This document shows positions 35,516-44,200 of a stretch of 64,000 nucleotides of DNA, piece after piece. The translations under genes and the position numbers were made by a program. The DNA comes from Sphingomonas crusticola (GTDB lineage: Bacteria; Pseudomonadota; Alphaproteobacteria; Sphingomonadales; Sphingomonadaceae). Under the pieces are notes generated by a model. The model worked only from the letters and a program-made list of their open reading frames with translations. It did not search any database and was not told where the DNA came from. Positions within the stretch are counted from its first letter, which is position 1. Each line of letters starts with the position of its first letter. The stretch lies in the NCBI RefSeq assembly GCF_003391115.1, contig NZ_QTJP01000001.1:682001-746000 (forward strand), given 5' to 3'.

Positions 35516-37510
35516 ATGTTCAGCGAGACCCTCCTCAAGACCGTCTTCGGCCGGCTTTCGTTCGAGAGCTTCCCGATCCACGAGCCGATCCTGCTCATCA
35601 CCTTCATCGCGGTGCTGCTGCTCGGCGCGGGGATTGTGGGCGCGGTGACGTGGTTCCGCCTGTGGGGCTGGCTGTGGCGCGAATGGTTCACCAGCGTCGA
35701 CCATAAGAAGATCGGGATCATGTACATGATCCTGGGCATCATCATGCTGCTGCGCGGCTTCGCCGACGCGCTGATGATGCGCGCGCAGCAGGCGATCGCG
35801 TTCGGTGCGAACCAGGGCTATCTGCCCGCGCATCATTACGACCAGGTCTTTACCGCCCACGGTACGATCATGATCTTCTTCGTGGCGATCCCGCTGGTCG
35901 TCGGCCTGATCAACTTCGTCATGCCGCTGCAGATCGGCGCGCGCGACGTGGCCTTTCCCTATCTCAACAATCTGAGCTTCTGGCTGACCGTCGCGGGCGC
36001 GCTGCTGGTGATGGTGTCGCTGTTCGTCGGCGAATTCTCCCGCGCGGGCTGGCTCAATTATGTGCCCGTTTCCAACCTGCAGAACAGCCCGGATACCGGC
36101 CCGGATTATTATCTATGGGCGCTGCAGATAGCGGGCGTCGGCACGACATTGTCCGCGATCAACATGGTCACGACGATCATCAAGATGCGGGCGCCCGGCA
36201 TGACGATGATGAAGATGCCCGTCTTCTGCTGGACCGCGCTGTGCAGCAACGTGCTAGCGATCGCGATCTTCCCGGTGCTGACCGGCGCCTTCGCATTGCT
36301 GATGCTCGACCGCTATGTCGGCACCGATTTCTTCACCAACGATCTCGGCGGCAACCCGATGATGTATTGGAACCTGGTGTGGATCTGGGGCCATCCCGAG
36401 GTCTACGTCCTGGTCCTGCCGGTGTTCGGCATTTACTCCGAGATCACCTCGACCTTCTCCGGCAAGCGGCTGTTCGGTTATTCCTCGATGGTCTATGCGA
36501 CCGTGGTCATCACCGTGCTGTCCTACCTCGTATGGCTGCACCATTTCTTCACGATGGGGTCCGGCGCGAGCGTCAACAGCTTCTTCGGCATCGCGACGAT
36601 GGTGATCTCCATTCCGACCGGGGCCAAGATCTTCAACTGGCTGTTCACCATGTATCGCGGCCAGATCCGGTTCGAGCTGCCGATGATGTGGGTGGTCGCG
36701 TTCATGCTGACCTTCGTGGTGGGCGGCATGACCGGCGTGCTGCTGGCGGTGCCGCCGGCCGACTTCGTGCTGCACAATTCGCTGTTCCTGGTCGCGCACT
36801 TCCACAACGTCATCATCGGCGGCGTCGTGTTCGGCCTGTTCGCCGGCATGTCCTACTGGTTTCCCAAGGCGTTCGGCTTCCGCCTCGATCCCTTCTGGGG
36901 GAAGGTGTCTTTCTGGGGCTGGGTGATCGGTTACTGGGTGGCGTGGACGCCGATCTACATCGTCGGCCTGATGGGCACGACGCGGCGCGTGCGCCATTTC
37001 GACGATCCGTCGCTGCAGATCTGGTTCGTGATCGCCGCGATCGGCGCGCTGATCATCCTGGTCGGCATCCTCGCCTTCGTCGTCCAGATCGCGGTCAGCA
37101 TCAAGAACCGCGAGGCGCTACGCGACACGACCGGCGACACCTGGGGCGGACGCACGCTCGAATGGTCGACCTCGTCGCCGCCGCCGCCCTATAATTTCGC
37201 ATTCACCCCGGTCGTCCACCATCTCGACGCCTGGTACGACATGAAGAAACGCGGCCACCAGTTGCCGGAGGGTGGCTTCCGCCCGATCCACATGCCGCGC
37301 AACACCGGTGCCGGCGTGATCCTGTCGGCGCTGGCCTTGGTGCTGGGTTTCGCGATGGTCTGGTATATCTGGTGGCTGGCCGCCGTGAGCGCCCTCGGGC
37401 TGTTCGTGGTCGCGATCGGGCACACGTTCAATTACGCCCGCGATTACTTCCTTTCGGCCGACGAGGTCGCGCGGACCGAAGCGCGGCGCCTTGCGGCGGC
37501 GGAGGCCTGA
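35516..37510 (+). CDS. cyoB: Cytochrome bo3 ubiquinol oxidase subunit I
   Basis: 664-aa catalytic subunit of the proton-pumping quinol oxidase in the inner membrane, with about 15 hydrophobic helices. Haem-copper landmarks include the haem-b ligand region [13 protein letters not shown], the CuB/cross-link region [22 protein letters not shown], and [12 protein letters not shown] with the paired CuB histidines. The haem-ligand region [13 protein letters not shown] follows. Length equals CyoB of other bacteria. It lies between cyoA and cyoC; the cyoC ATG follows the stop by one base. Confidence 0.97.
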   Translation: MFSETLLKTVFGRLSFESFPIHEPILLITFIAVLLLGAGIVGAVTWFRLWGWLWREWFTSVDHKKIGIMYMILGIIMLLRGFADALMMRAQQAIAFGANQGYLPAHHYDQVFTAHGTIMIFFVAIPLVVGLINFVMPLQIGARDVAFPYLNNLSFWLTVAGALLVMVSLFVGEFSRAGWLNYVPVSNLQNSPDTGPDYYLWALQIAGVGTTLSAINMVTTIIKMRAPGMTMMKMPVFCWTALCSNVLAIAIFPVLTGAFALLMLDRYVGTDFFTNDLGGNPMMYWNLVWIWGHPEVYVLVLPVFGIYSEITSTFSGKRLFGYSSMVYATVVITVLSYLVWLHHFFTMGSGASVNSFFGIATMVISIPTGAKIFNWLFTMYRGQIRFELPMMWVVAFMLTFVVGGMTGVLLAVPPADFVLHNSLFLVAHFHNVIIGGVVFGLFAGMSYWFPKAFGFRLDPFWGKVSFWGWVIGYWVAWTPIYIVGLMGTTRRVRHFDDPSLQIWFVIAAIGALIILVGILAFVVQIAVSIKNREALRDTTGDTWGGRTLEWSTSSPPPPYNFAFTPVVHHLDAWYDMKKRGHQLPEGGFRPIHMPRNTGAGVILSALALVLGFAMVWYIWWLAAVSALGLFVVAIGHTFNYARDYFLSADEVARTEARRLAAAEA

Positions 37511-37511
37511 C

Positions 37512-38150
37512 ATGGCAAGCACGGCATCGACCGCCACAACGGCGGACGCCCCCTCTTTCTACCTGATCGAGGAAGACGATCACGCGCATGGCAGCGGCGG
37601 CGGCACGCTGCTCGGCTTCTGGATCTATCTGATGAGCGACGCGCTCATCTTCGCGACCCTGTTCGCCACCTATGGCGTGCTGAGCACCAGCTATGCCGGC
37701 GGCCCGGCGCCGCGGCAGATATTCGAGTTGCCGCTGGTGGCGCTCAATACGGCGATGCTGCTCATCTCCTCGATCACCTGCGGCATGGCAATGATCGCGA
37801 TGGACGAGGGCAAGGTCCGCTCCACCCAGGCCTGGCTCGCGATCACCGCATTGTTCGGCGCTGCCTTCATCGGCATCGAGCTTTACGAATTCAGTGCGTT
37901 GATCGCGGAAGGTGCGACGCCGCAGCGCAGCGCCTTCCTGTCCGGCTTCTTCACCCTGGTCGGAACGCACGGGCTGCACGTGACCTTCGGCCTGATCTGG
38001 ATCGTGGTGATGCTGGTTCAGGTCGGGCAGCGTGGCCTGATCCCGGAGAACAGGCGCCGGCTGATGTGCCTGAGCATGTTCTGGCACCTGCTCGACGTGG
38101 TCTGGATCGGCGTCTTCACCTTTGTCTATCTGCTCGGAGTATTGCGATGA
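37512..38150 (+). CDS. cyoC: Cytochrome bo3 ubiquinol oxidase subunit III
   Basis: 212 aa with five predicted transmembrane helices and the subunit III signatures LLGFWIYLMSDALIFATLFATY, FELPLVALNTAMLLISS and TLVGTHGLHVTFGLIWI. It begins [16 protein letters not shown] at the ATG 37512. The frame is open seven codons upstream, inside cyoB, but that start is not needed. Its stop overlaps the cyoD start (ATGA). It stabilises the catalytic core and has no redox centres. Confidence 0.95.
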   Translation: MASTASTATTADAPSFYLIEEDDHAHGSGGGTLLGFWIYLMSDALIFATLFATYGVLSTSYAGGPAPRQIFELPLVALNTAMLLISSITCGMAMIAMDEGKVRSTQAWLAITALFGAAFIGIELYEFSALIAEGATPQRSAFLSGFFTLVGTHGLHVTFGLIWIVVMLVQVGQRGLIPENRRRLMCLSMFWHLLDVVWIGVFTFVYLLGVLR

Positions 38151-38515
38151 GCGCTCATGATGGCGCCCCGCACGGCGCAGCCGCAAGCCACGGCACGCGC
38201 CGCAGCTATCTAACGGGCTTTGCCCTGTCGGCGGTCCTGACCGCCGTCCCCTTCTGGCTGGTGATGACGGGCGTGCTTGGGGACGTGCAGACGACCGTGC
38301 TGCTGATCATCGCCTTGGCGTTCGTCCAGATCGTCGTGCACACGTTGAGCTTCCTGCACGTCAACAGCCGCTCCGAGGGCGGCTGGACGCTGATGGCGCT
38401 GATGTTCACGGTCGTGATCGTCGCGATCGTGATAAGCGGATCGCTGTGGATCATGTATCACCTCAACAGCAACATGATGCCGATGGGACCCGACAGTATG
38501 AACGGCGCGCCCTAG
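38147..38515 (+). CDS. cyoD: Cytochrome bo3 ubiquinol oxidase subunit IV
   Basis: 122 aa with three hydrophobic helices: the first in LTGFALSAVLTAVPFWLVM, the second in TTVLLIIALAFVQIVVHTLSFLH, the third in MALMFTVVIVAIVISGSLWI. HTLSFLHVNSRSEGGW is the usual CyoD loop. The N-terminus is His/Ala-rich (AHDGAPHGAAASHG). It assists CuB binding and assembly. The start overlaps cyoC as ATGA. A haem O synthase gene (cyoE) is not found next in the cluster, where surf1 stands instead. Confidence 0.93.
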   Translation: MSAHDGAPHGAAASHGTRRSYLTGFALSAVLTAVPFWLVMTGVLGDVQTTVLLIIALAFVQIVVHTLSFLHVNSRSEGGWTLMALMFTVVIVAIVISGSLWIMYHLNSNMMPMGPDSMNGAP

Positions 38516-38526
38516 GCGGCCGCGGC

Positions 38527-39216
38527 ATGGCCGGGCGCCGCCTGTTGCTGGCCTTGTGCCTGCTGCTCGCAGCCTGCTTTGCGGCGCTGGGCGTATGGCA
38601 GGTAGAAAGACGGGCATGGAAGCTGGCGCTGATCGCCAGCGTCGAGGCGCGCATCCATGCCCCACCGCGCCCGCTGCCCGCCGGGGCCGATTTGACAAAG
38701 CATCTTGCCTATACCCGGGTCCGTGCCCACGGCGTGTTTCTGCACGACCGCGAGACGCTGGTGCAGGCGGTAACCGATCTCGGCCCGGGCTGGTGGGTGA
38801 TGACCCCGCTGCGCACCCAGTCCGGGGTGGTCCTCGTCAATCGCGGCTATGTGCCGTTCGAGCGGCGTGATCCCGCCAGCCGGGCAAAGGCGCAGAGCGC
38901 GGGCGCGGCCACCGTGACCGGCCTGCTGCGGGAGAGCGAGCCGAAGGGTGGTTTCCTGCGGAGCAATGATCCGGCCGCAGGCCGCTGGTATTCGCGCGAT
39001 GTCGCGGCCATCGCCCGGGCACGCGGGCTTGGGCCTACCCTTCCCTTCTTCATCGACGCGGACGCGACGGCCAATATCGGCGGATATCCGGTCGGGGGGC
39101 TGATCGTGATCCAGTTTCGCAACAACCATCTGGTATATGCGCTCACCTGGTTCACGCTGGCGGGCATGGCCCTCGCCGGAGCAGTGATGCTCCTGCGCGC
39201 GCGGGACGACCGGTGA
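38527..39216 (+). CDS. SURF1 family oxidase assembly protein
   Basis: 229 aa with the Surf1 topology: an N-terminal helix (LLLALCLLLAACFAALGVWQVERRAWK), a periplasmic domain of about 170 residues, and a C-terminal helix (ALTWFTLAGMALAGAVMLL). Family motifs are GWWVMTPLRTQSGVVLVNRGYVP and GGLIVIQFRNNHLVYALTWF. SURF1 helps insert haem into subunit I of haem-copper oxidases. It follows cyoD by 11 bases, so it is very likely the dedicated assembly factor for this bo3 oxidase. The stop overlaps the kinase start as GTGATGG. Confidence 0.92.
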   Translation: MAGRRLLLALCLLLAACFAALGVWQVERRAWKLALIASVEARIHAPPRPLPAGADLTKHLAYTRVRAHGVFLHDRETLVQAVTDLGPGWWVMTPLRTQSGVVLVNRGYVPFERRDPASRAKAQSAGAATVTGLLRESEPKGGFLRSNDPAAGRWYSRDVAAIARARGLGPTLPFFIDADATANIGGYPVGGLIVIQFRNNHLVYALTWFTLAGMALAGAVMLLRARDDR

Positions 39217-40532
39217 TGGACAAGCCCGTCCTCGCCCTGACGCGGCGCGGCAGCGCAGGCGCGTCCGGACGCCCGCTGCAAAGCGTCGTGTCGGAAAATA
39301 TGCGCCAGTTGATCCAGTTGCGGTGGATCGCGGTCGGTGGTCAGCTGCTGACCATCCTTGCCGTCAATCTCGGCCTGGGAGTGTCGCTGCCGCTTGTGCC
39401 GATGATCGTGCTGGTGGCGCTGCTGGCCTTTGCCAATCTCGTCAGCATCATCCTGCTGCCGCGCCACAATATCACCAACGTCGAGATCATGGTCGCGCTG
39501 CTGCTGGACATGGCGGTTCTGACGGCGCAGCTTCACCTCAGCGGGGGCGCGACCAACCCGTTCATCTCGCTCTACCTGCTCCAGGTCGTGCTCGGCGCCA
39601 TTTTGCTGGAAGTCTGGTCCGTGGGCGTGCTCGTTTTCGCGGCCTGCCTTTGTTACGCCTGGCTCGCCGCGCACAGCGTGCCGCTGCACTATCCGCCGCG
39701 GCTGCTAAGCGAGATCGGAGATCTTTACCGGCTCGGCGGATGGATCAGCTTCGCGCTGACCGGCACCCTGCTCGCGCTGTTCATCACGCGTATCACCCGC
39801 AATCTTCGCGCTCGCGACCGCTACCTCGCCGACCTACGCGAGCATGCGGCGGAAGAGGATGGGATCGTGCGAATGGGCTTGTTCGCCAGTGGTGCGGCGC
39901 ACGAATTGGGCACGCCGCTCGCCTCGCTCGCGGTCATCCTCAGCGACTGGCGGCGGATGCCGGTGCTGGCCGATCATCCCGAATTGTCCGCCGACCTCGT
40001 CGAGATGCAAGCCGAGGTTCAGCGCTGCAAGGAAATCGTCTCGGACATCCTCCAGTCCGCCGGCGAGCCACGCGGCGATGACATGGCCAATGTCGCGGTC
40101 CCCGCCTTCCTGGAGGAGACGGTCGCGGCATGGCGGCAGGCGCATCCGGGGGTGCCGTTGAACTTTGCTGCCCGCGGACTTGACGATGCGGCGGTGGTGG
40201 TGAGTGCCTCCTTGCGGCAGGCGATCGGCAACCTGCTCGACAACGCCGCCGAGGTCTCGTCCGAAGGCATCGGTCTGGACGCGCGACGCGAGGGGGAGGA
40301 GCTGATATTATCGGTGACCGATCGCGGACCCGGTTTCACGAGCGCGCAACTTCCGATGATCGGCAAACCCTATCAGTCAAGCAAGGGCGCGGGCCACGGC
40401 CTGGGCCTGTTCCTCGCCGCCAATGTCGCGCGCAGACTGGGCGGGCGGCTGGAGGCAGCGAACCGCGCCGGAGGTGGCGCGGAGGTGAGGCTGGCCCTGC
40501 CTCTCGTTTGGGATCTGGCACGGGACGAATGA
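39213..40532 (+). CDS. regB: RegB/PrrB/ActS-type redox sensor histidine kinase
   Basis: 439 aa. Six hydrophobic segments occupy about residues 35-195. They contain the quinone-binding GGATNPF motif (about 111-117) that marks the RegB group. The H-box GLFASGAAHELGTPLASLAV has the phosphorylated His about 230, and N and G boxes (AIGNLLDNAAEV, DRGPGF, GHGLGLFLA) follow. The redox-active cysteine of RegB, expected near the H-box, is not evident, so sensing may rely on the quinone site alone. Immediately downstream of surf1 and overlapping regA, it likely tunes oxidase expression to quinone redox state. Confidence 0.92.
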   Translation: MMDKPVLALTRRGSAGASGRPLQSVVSENMRQLIQLRWIAVGGQLLTILAVNLGLGVSLPLVPMIVLVALLAFANLVSIILLPRHNITNVEIMVALLLDMAVLTAQLHLSGGATNPFISLYLLQVVLGAILLEVWSVGVLVFAACLCYAWLAAHSVPLHYPPRLLSEIGDLYRLGGWISFALTGTLLALFITRITRNLRARDRYLADLREHAAEEDGIVRMGLFASGAAHELGTPLASLAVILSDWRRMPVLADHPELSADLVEMQAEVQRCKEIVSDILQSAGEPRGDDMANVAVPAFLEETVAAWRQAHPGVPLNFAARGLDDAAVVVSASLRQAIGNLLDNAAEVSSEGIGLDARREGEELILSVTDRGPGFTSAQLPMIGKPYQSSKGAGHGLGLFLAANVARRLGGRLEAANRAGGGAEVRLALPLVWDLARDE

Positions 40533-41065
40533 TGGACAGCCCACGCCAGCTGGTGATCGTCGAGGACGATGCAGCCTTCGCGCGCACGTTGCAGCGGTCG
40601 TTCGAGCGGCGCGGCTACCGGGTGTGGGTCGCCCATGGCCCGGCCGAACTCGACGCGGTGCTGAACGAGGCGACGCCCGATTTTGCCGTGGTCGACCTGA
40701 AGTTGGGTAATGCATCCGGCCTGCCCTGCGTCCAGCGCCTGCATCGGCACGACCCTGCGATGCTGATCGTGGTGCTCACCGGCTTCGCCAGCATCGCGAC
40801 GGCGGTCGAGGCGATCAAGCTGGGCGCCTGCCATTATCTCGCCAAGCCGTCCAACACGGACGATATCGAGGCCGCCTTCAGCCGGGCGGCGGGAAATGTC
40901 GCTGCGCCGATTTCGGAACGCTCGACGTCCATCAAGACGCTCGAGTGGGAACGGATCAACGAGACGCTGGTCGAAACGCAATTCAACATTTCCGAGACGG
41001 CGCGCCGCCTGGGAATGCACCGCCGGACGCTGGCGCGGAAACTGGAAAAGCGCCCGATCAAATAG
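40529..41065 (+). CDS. regA: RegA/ActR-type response regulator
   Basis: 178 aa. The receiver domain has VEDDAAF (11-17), phosphoacceptor Asp about 56 in VVDLKLGNASG, a Thr in VVLTGFAS and a Lys in YLAKPSNTDD. A short linker leads to a Fis-type helix-turn-helix at the end (NISETARRLGMHRRTLARK). This compact receiver-HTH layout is the RegA/PrrA/ActR family, a global regulator of respiration and redox balance. Start ATG 40529 (or 40532) overlaps the kinase stop. It converges on the DUF1428 gene. Confidence 0.93.
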   Translation: MMDSPRQLVIVEDDAAFARTLQRSFERRGYRVWVAHGPAELDAVLNEATPDFAVVDLKLGNASGLPCVQRLHRHDPAMLIVVLTGFASIATAVEAIKLGACHYLAKPSNTDDIEAAFSRAAGNVAAPISERSTSIKTLEWERINETLVETQFNISETARRLGMHRRTLARKLEKRPIK

Positions 41066-41089
41066 TGCCGCAAGCAATGGCGCGGGAAG

Positions 41090-41446
41090 TCAGTCCCGGC
41101 CCATCGTGAAGACGGGCTGGAAGCAGCCGAGGATCAGGCGTGCGGCGTCGAACGGTGGATTGCCCGCGCTGTCCATGCGCTCATCCTGATGCATCCGTTG
41201 CTCGGCAGCCTCGAAGAACGCCTTGTCCGGCCATATCTGCCAGGTGAAGACGATCTTCTCGCCGTCCTTTGCGGCCACTGCCCGGCGGAAATCGGTCTGC
41301 TTGCCGTGCGGCACGAAATCCTCCCAGCTTTCAACGATCTCGAGGCAGCCATAGTCCTTGAAGAAGCGCGCGCCATTCTCGGCCCAGGCGCGGTAGGCGT
41401 CCAACTGATGTTCGGGCACAGGGATCAACAGGCCACAAATATACAT
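41090..41446 (-). CDS. DUF1428 family protein
   Basis: 118 aa. The ATG at 41444-41446 follows AAAGGAG at ideal spacing, so the longer frame to 41506 is rejected. Family features are the N-terminal MYICGLLIPVPEHQLDAYR, GCLEIVESWEDFVPHGKQTDF and VFTWQIWPDKAFFEAAEQ. DUF1428 proteins are ferredoxin-like alpha+beta dimers of unknown function, related in fold to the EthD/YciI-type small barrel proteins. The next gene on the same strand ends 25 bases upstream of this start, so the two could be co-transcribed. Confidence 0.88.
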   Translation of the reverse strand: MYICGLLIPVPEHQLDAYRAWAENGARFFKDYGCLEIVESWEDFVPHGKQTDFRRAVAAKDGEKIVFTWQIWPDKAFFEAAEQRMHQDERMDSAGNPPFDAARLILGCFQPVFTMGRD

Positions 41447-41471
41447 AGCGGCACTCCTTTCGTCGCAGGAC

Positions 41472-41873
41472 TTAGATCGCGTCGGCGAGGCGCGCGCGGA
41501 TATCATGATAAGCCGCCGCGATCAGCGCCTCCAGCGCGACCTCGTCGACCGCCCGTCCCCAGCGCAGTTTCACATGGCGCATATTCCTGCCGGAGCCTTG
41601 CAATAGGCCTGCTGGATCATCCAGTTCCGCCCCGTTGAAGAAGCCGATATTCGCATGGCTGGGGAAGGCATCGACATAAGCAAAGGCGACGCCCTTAACG
41701 CATGCCGTCGGCTGGCCATCGTGAAGTAACTCGCGAACGTCCGGACCACAGGCGCGGATGCGATCGAACCAAGGCTGGACGACATGGCGCATAGCCGCCG
41801 CCTCCGCCCCGAACCATGCCTCGACACGAGGATCACGCGGGCTGGCACCCGCAAGGCGAAACAGCTGGGCCAT
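41472..41873 (-). CDS. DUF1801 domain protein
   Basis: 133 aa from the ATG at 41871-41873; the longer frame to 41936 begins with an unrelated Arg/Trp-rich stretch. The segment HANIGFFNGAELDDPAGLLQ, followed by GSGRNMRHVKL, is the hallmark of DUF1801, a CyaY/YdhG-like fold of unknown role. No catalytic residues are defined for the family. It is divergent from metX, with 158 bases between the start codons. Confidence 0.85.
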   Translation of the reverse strand: MAQLFRLAGASPRDPRVEAWFGAEAAAMRHVVQPWFDRIRACGPDVRELLHDGQPTACVKGVAFAYVDAFPSHANIGFFNGAELDDPAGLLQGSGRNMRHVKLRWGRAVDEVALEALIAAAYHDIRARLADAI

Positions 41874-41992
41874 TACACAAATCTGCCATAGTCGCCAGGA
41901 ATGTCGAGCAGGTGCGGCTCTGCCTTCCCGTTCCACGGCAGAGGAGCGTCAGCGCTGAACGCGTGACCGCGCCGGCGTCGCACAGGGCGCGG

Positions 41993-42021
41993 TTGACAAG
42001 GCGCGCGGCGGCCCCTTAGCC
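41993..42021 (+). promoter_or_regulatory. Candidate metX promoter giving a near-leaderless mRNA
   Basis: TTGACA (41993-41998) is followed after 17 bases by TTAGCC (42016-42021). The -35 box is perfect and the -10 box weak. The expected transcription start falls about 0-5 bases before the metX ATG at 42032. The bases just before that ATG are CGCCCCTCCC, with no purine-rich ribosome site, which fits initiation without a leader. No SAM-II-like riboswitch pattern was seen in the 158-base region. Confidence 0.45.
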
Positions 42022-42031
42022 CGCCCCTCCC

Positions 42032-43153
42032 ATGTCGGACGATCAACGCTTTGGCCTCGCGCGCCACATCACGCTTCCCGGGCCGCTCAAGCTCGACGGG
42101 GGCGGCATGCTGGCGCCGGTCGAGATTGCCTATGAGACGTACGGAACGCTCAATTCCGACGCATCGAATGCGATCCTGATCTGCCATGCGCTGACAGGCG
42201 ATCATCATGTCGCCTCCGCCCACCCGCGCACGGGCAAGCCCGGCTGGTGGACGCGAATGGTCGGCGCCGGCCGGCCGATCGATCCGGCGCGACATTTCGT
42301 GATCTGCGCCAACGTGTTGGGATCGTGCATGGGGTCGTCGGGCCCGGCCACGCTCGATCCGTCAACGGGACAGCCTTATGCAATGGCGTTCCCGGTGATC
42401 ACGTTGCGCGACATGGTGCGTGCGCAGGCGATGCTGATCGACCATCTCGGCCTGCCGACGCTCGAGGCGGTAGTCGGCGGATCGATGGGCGGTATGCAGG
42501 TGCTGGAATGGGCGGCGAGCTTCCCGGAGCGCGTGCGCGCGGCGGTGGTGATCGCCTCGGCCGCGCGCCATTCAGCGCAGAATATCGCGTTCCACGAAGT
42601 AGGGCGTCAGGCGATCATGGCCGATCCCCATTGGCGCGGCGGCGACTATTACGGCACCGGCGACCCGCCCTCGGCTGGACTGGCGGTGGCGCGGATGGCG
42701 GCGCACATCACCTATCTTTCCGAAGCGGGGCTGCACGACAAGTTCGGGCGCAAGCTGCAGGATCGCGGTGAGAAGGGGTTCGGGTTCGATGCCGACTTCC
42801 AGGTGGAGAGCTATCTGCGTCACCAGGGGATCAGCTTCGTCGACCGGTTCGATGCCAACTCCTATCTCTACATCACCCGCGCGATGGATTATTTCGACCT
42901 TGCCGAGGAGCATGGCGGGCTGCTCGCCAATGCCTTTAAGAGCAGCGCCACACGCTTCTGCTTGGTCAGCTTCGACACCGACTGGCTGTATCCGACCAGC
43001 GAATCTCGCGCGATCGTGCATGCGCTCAACGCCGCCGGCGCGGCGGTGAGCTTCGTCGAGCTGTCGTCGCCGTTCGGGCATGACAGTTTTCTGCTCGACG
43101 TGCCGCAATTGTTCGGGGTGGTCGACGGCTTCATCCGGGCGGGCGAGGCATGA
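42032..43153 (+). CDS. metX: Homoserine O-acyltransferase (MetX)
   Basis: 373-aa alpha/beta-hydrolase-fold enzyme that acylates homoserine with acetyl- or succinyl-CoA in methionine synthesis. The catalytic Ser is about 151 in [14 protein letters not shown]. The Asp lies in [14 protein letters not shown] and the His in [11 protein letters not shown]. The N-terminal [10 protein letters not shown] and [13 protein letters not shown] stretches are typical. Acyl-donor specificity (acetyl versus succinyl) cannot be assigned by eye. The stop overlaps a GNAT gene as ATGA, and metW follows, giving the metX-metW pair of alphaproteobacteria with one gene inserted. Confidence 0.95.
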   Translation: MSDDQRFGLARHITLPGPLKLDGGGMLAPVEIAYETYGTLNSDASNAILICHALTGDHHVASAHPRTGKPGWWTRMVGAGRPIDPARHFVICANVLGSCMGSSGPATLDPSTGQPYAMAFPVITLRDMVRAQAMLIDHLGLPTLEAVVGGSMGGMQVLEWAASFPERVRAAVVIASAARHSAQNIAFHEVGRQAIMADPHWRGGDYYGTGDPPSAGLAVARMAAHITYLSEAGLHDKFGRKLQDRGEKGFGFDADFQVESYLRHQGISFVDRFDANSYLYITRAMDYFDLAEEHGGLLANAFKSSATRFCLVSFDTDWLYPTSESRAIVHALNAAGAAVSFVELSSPFGHDSFLLDVPQLFGVVDGFIRAGEA

Positions 43154-43587
43154 GCGAAATCGTCCTGTCCGATGACAAAGCGCGGCTGGACGTGGCACGG
43201 GTCCATGGCTGGCTGGCGTCAAGCTATTGGTCGCCGGGGATCGAACGCGAAAAGGTCGAACGGGCTATCGCGGGATCACACTGTCTCGGCGCCTTTCGCG
43301 GAGACGAGCAGATCGGCTTCGCGCGGATGATCACCGATCATGCGACCTTCGCATGGCTGGCTGACGTCTGGGTGGACGAGCCTGCCCGCGGCGAAGGCCT
43401 AGGTCGGCGAATGGTCGGCTGGTTTCTCCATCATCCCCAATTCGAAGGCATACGGCGCTTCGCCCTGGTCACGCGCGATGCGCATGACGTCTATGCCGCG
43501 CAGGGCTTCCACCCCCTGCTGCGGCCGGATCGCTATATGGAGCGGCTCGCGCCGGGCTTCGCCGACATGCTGCAGAGCGAGTCATGA
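43150..43587 (+). CDS. GNAT-family N-acetyltransferase between metX and metW
   Basis: 145 aa. The acetyl-CoA-binding region is [19 protein letters not shown] (about residues 77-95), preceded by the beta-strand [21 protein letters not shown]. The C-terminal [18 protein letters not shown] resembles the YjdJ/aminoglycoside-type small GNATs. Substrate unknown. It is coupled on both sides, overlapping metX as ATGA and metW as ATGA, so it is co-expressed with methionine synthesis. Confidence 0.88.
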   Translation: MSEIVLSDDKARLDVARVHGWLASSYWSPGIEREKVERAIAGSHCLGAFRGDEQIGFARMITDHATFAWLADVWVDEPARGEGLGRRMVGWFLHHPQFEGIRRFALVTRDAHDVYAAQGFHPLLRPDRYMERLAPGFADMLQSES

Positions 43588-44171
43588 GCTTGCGGCCCGA
43601 TCTGGCGATCATCGCCCAGCACGTCACGCCCGGATCGCGCGTGCTCGATATTGGCTGCGGTGACGGCGAGCTGATGGCGGAGTTGCGCGACCGTGCGCAG
43701 GTGGACGCGCGCGGGCTGGAGATCGATCCCGCCAATGTCAGCCTCGCGGTCGGCAGGGGGCTGTCGGTGATCCAGGGGGATGCCGATGCGGACCTTGGCT
43801 ATTATCCCGACCGGGCGTTCGATTACGCGATATTGAGCCAGACGCTGCAGACCGCGCGGGCGCCGGACAAGGTGCTGACCGAATTGCTGCGGATCGGCGA
43901 TCGGGCGTTCGTGTCCTTCCCCAATTTCGCTTACTGGCGCGTGCGCTGGAATTTGATGTGGGGCGGGCGGATGCCGGTGACGGCGGCGCTGCCGGTCTCC
44001 TGGTACGAGACGGAAAATATCCACCAACTCACGATCGACGATTTCCGTGCATTCGTGGCGGAGCGCGGGCTGGTGGTGGAGGATGCGTGGTTCCTGACCG
44101 GGGACCGGCGCATTTCGAGCGCGGCGGCCAATCTGCGCGCCGAGCATGCGGTGTTCCTGCTGCGGCGGTGA
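43584..44171 (+). CDS. metW: Methionine biosynthesis protein MetW
   Basis: 195 aa with a SAM-methyltransferase-like fold: VLDIGCGDGELMAEL (20-34), VDARGLEIDPANVSLAV, and the MetW hallmarks YDYAILSQTLQ-like (FDYAILSQTLQTAR), FPNFAYWRVRWNLMWGGRMPV and LPVSWYETENIHQLTIDDF. MetW partners MetX and is needed for full homoserine acylation activity in several proteobacteria. It converges on pheT with about 29 bases between the stops. Confidence 0.95.
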   Translation: MSLRPDLAIIAQHVTPGSRVLDIGCGDGELMAELRDRAQVDARGLEIDPANVSLAVGRGLSVIQGDADADLGYYPDRAFDYAILSQTLQTARAPDKVLTELLRIGDRAFVSFPNFAYWRVRWNLMWGGRMPVTAALPVSWYETENIHQLTIDDFRAFVAERGLVVEDAWFLTGDRRISSAAANLRAEHAVFLLRR

Positions 44172-44200
44172 GCGCGATACCGCAGAAAGCCCGCTCGGCG

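Noticed and set aside
34160-35860. 566-codon open frame opposite cyoA and the start of cyoB
   Set aside because: Covers two genes and their intergenic palindrome, is His/Arg/Gln-rich and has no recognisable domain.
41874-42031. SAM-II or other riboswitch upstream of metX
   Set aside because: The conserved SAM-II words and pseudoknot pairing were not found, and the predicted transcript start leaves no room for a leader.
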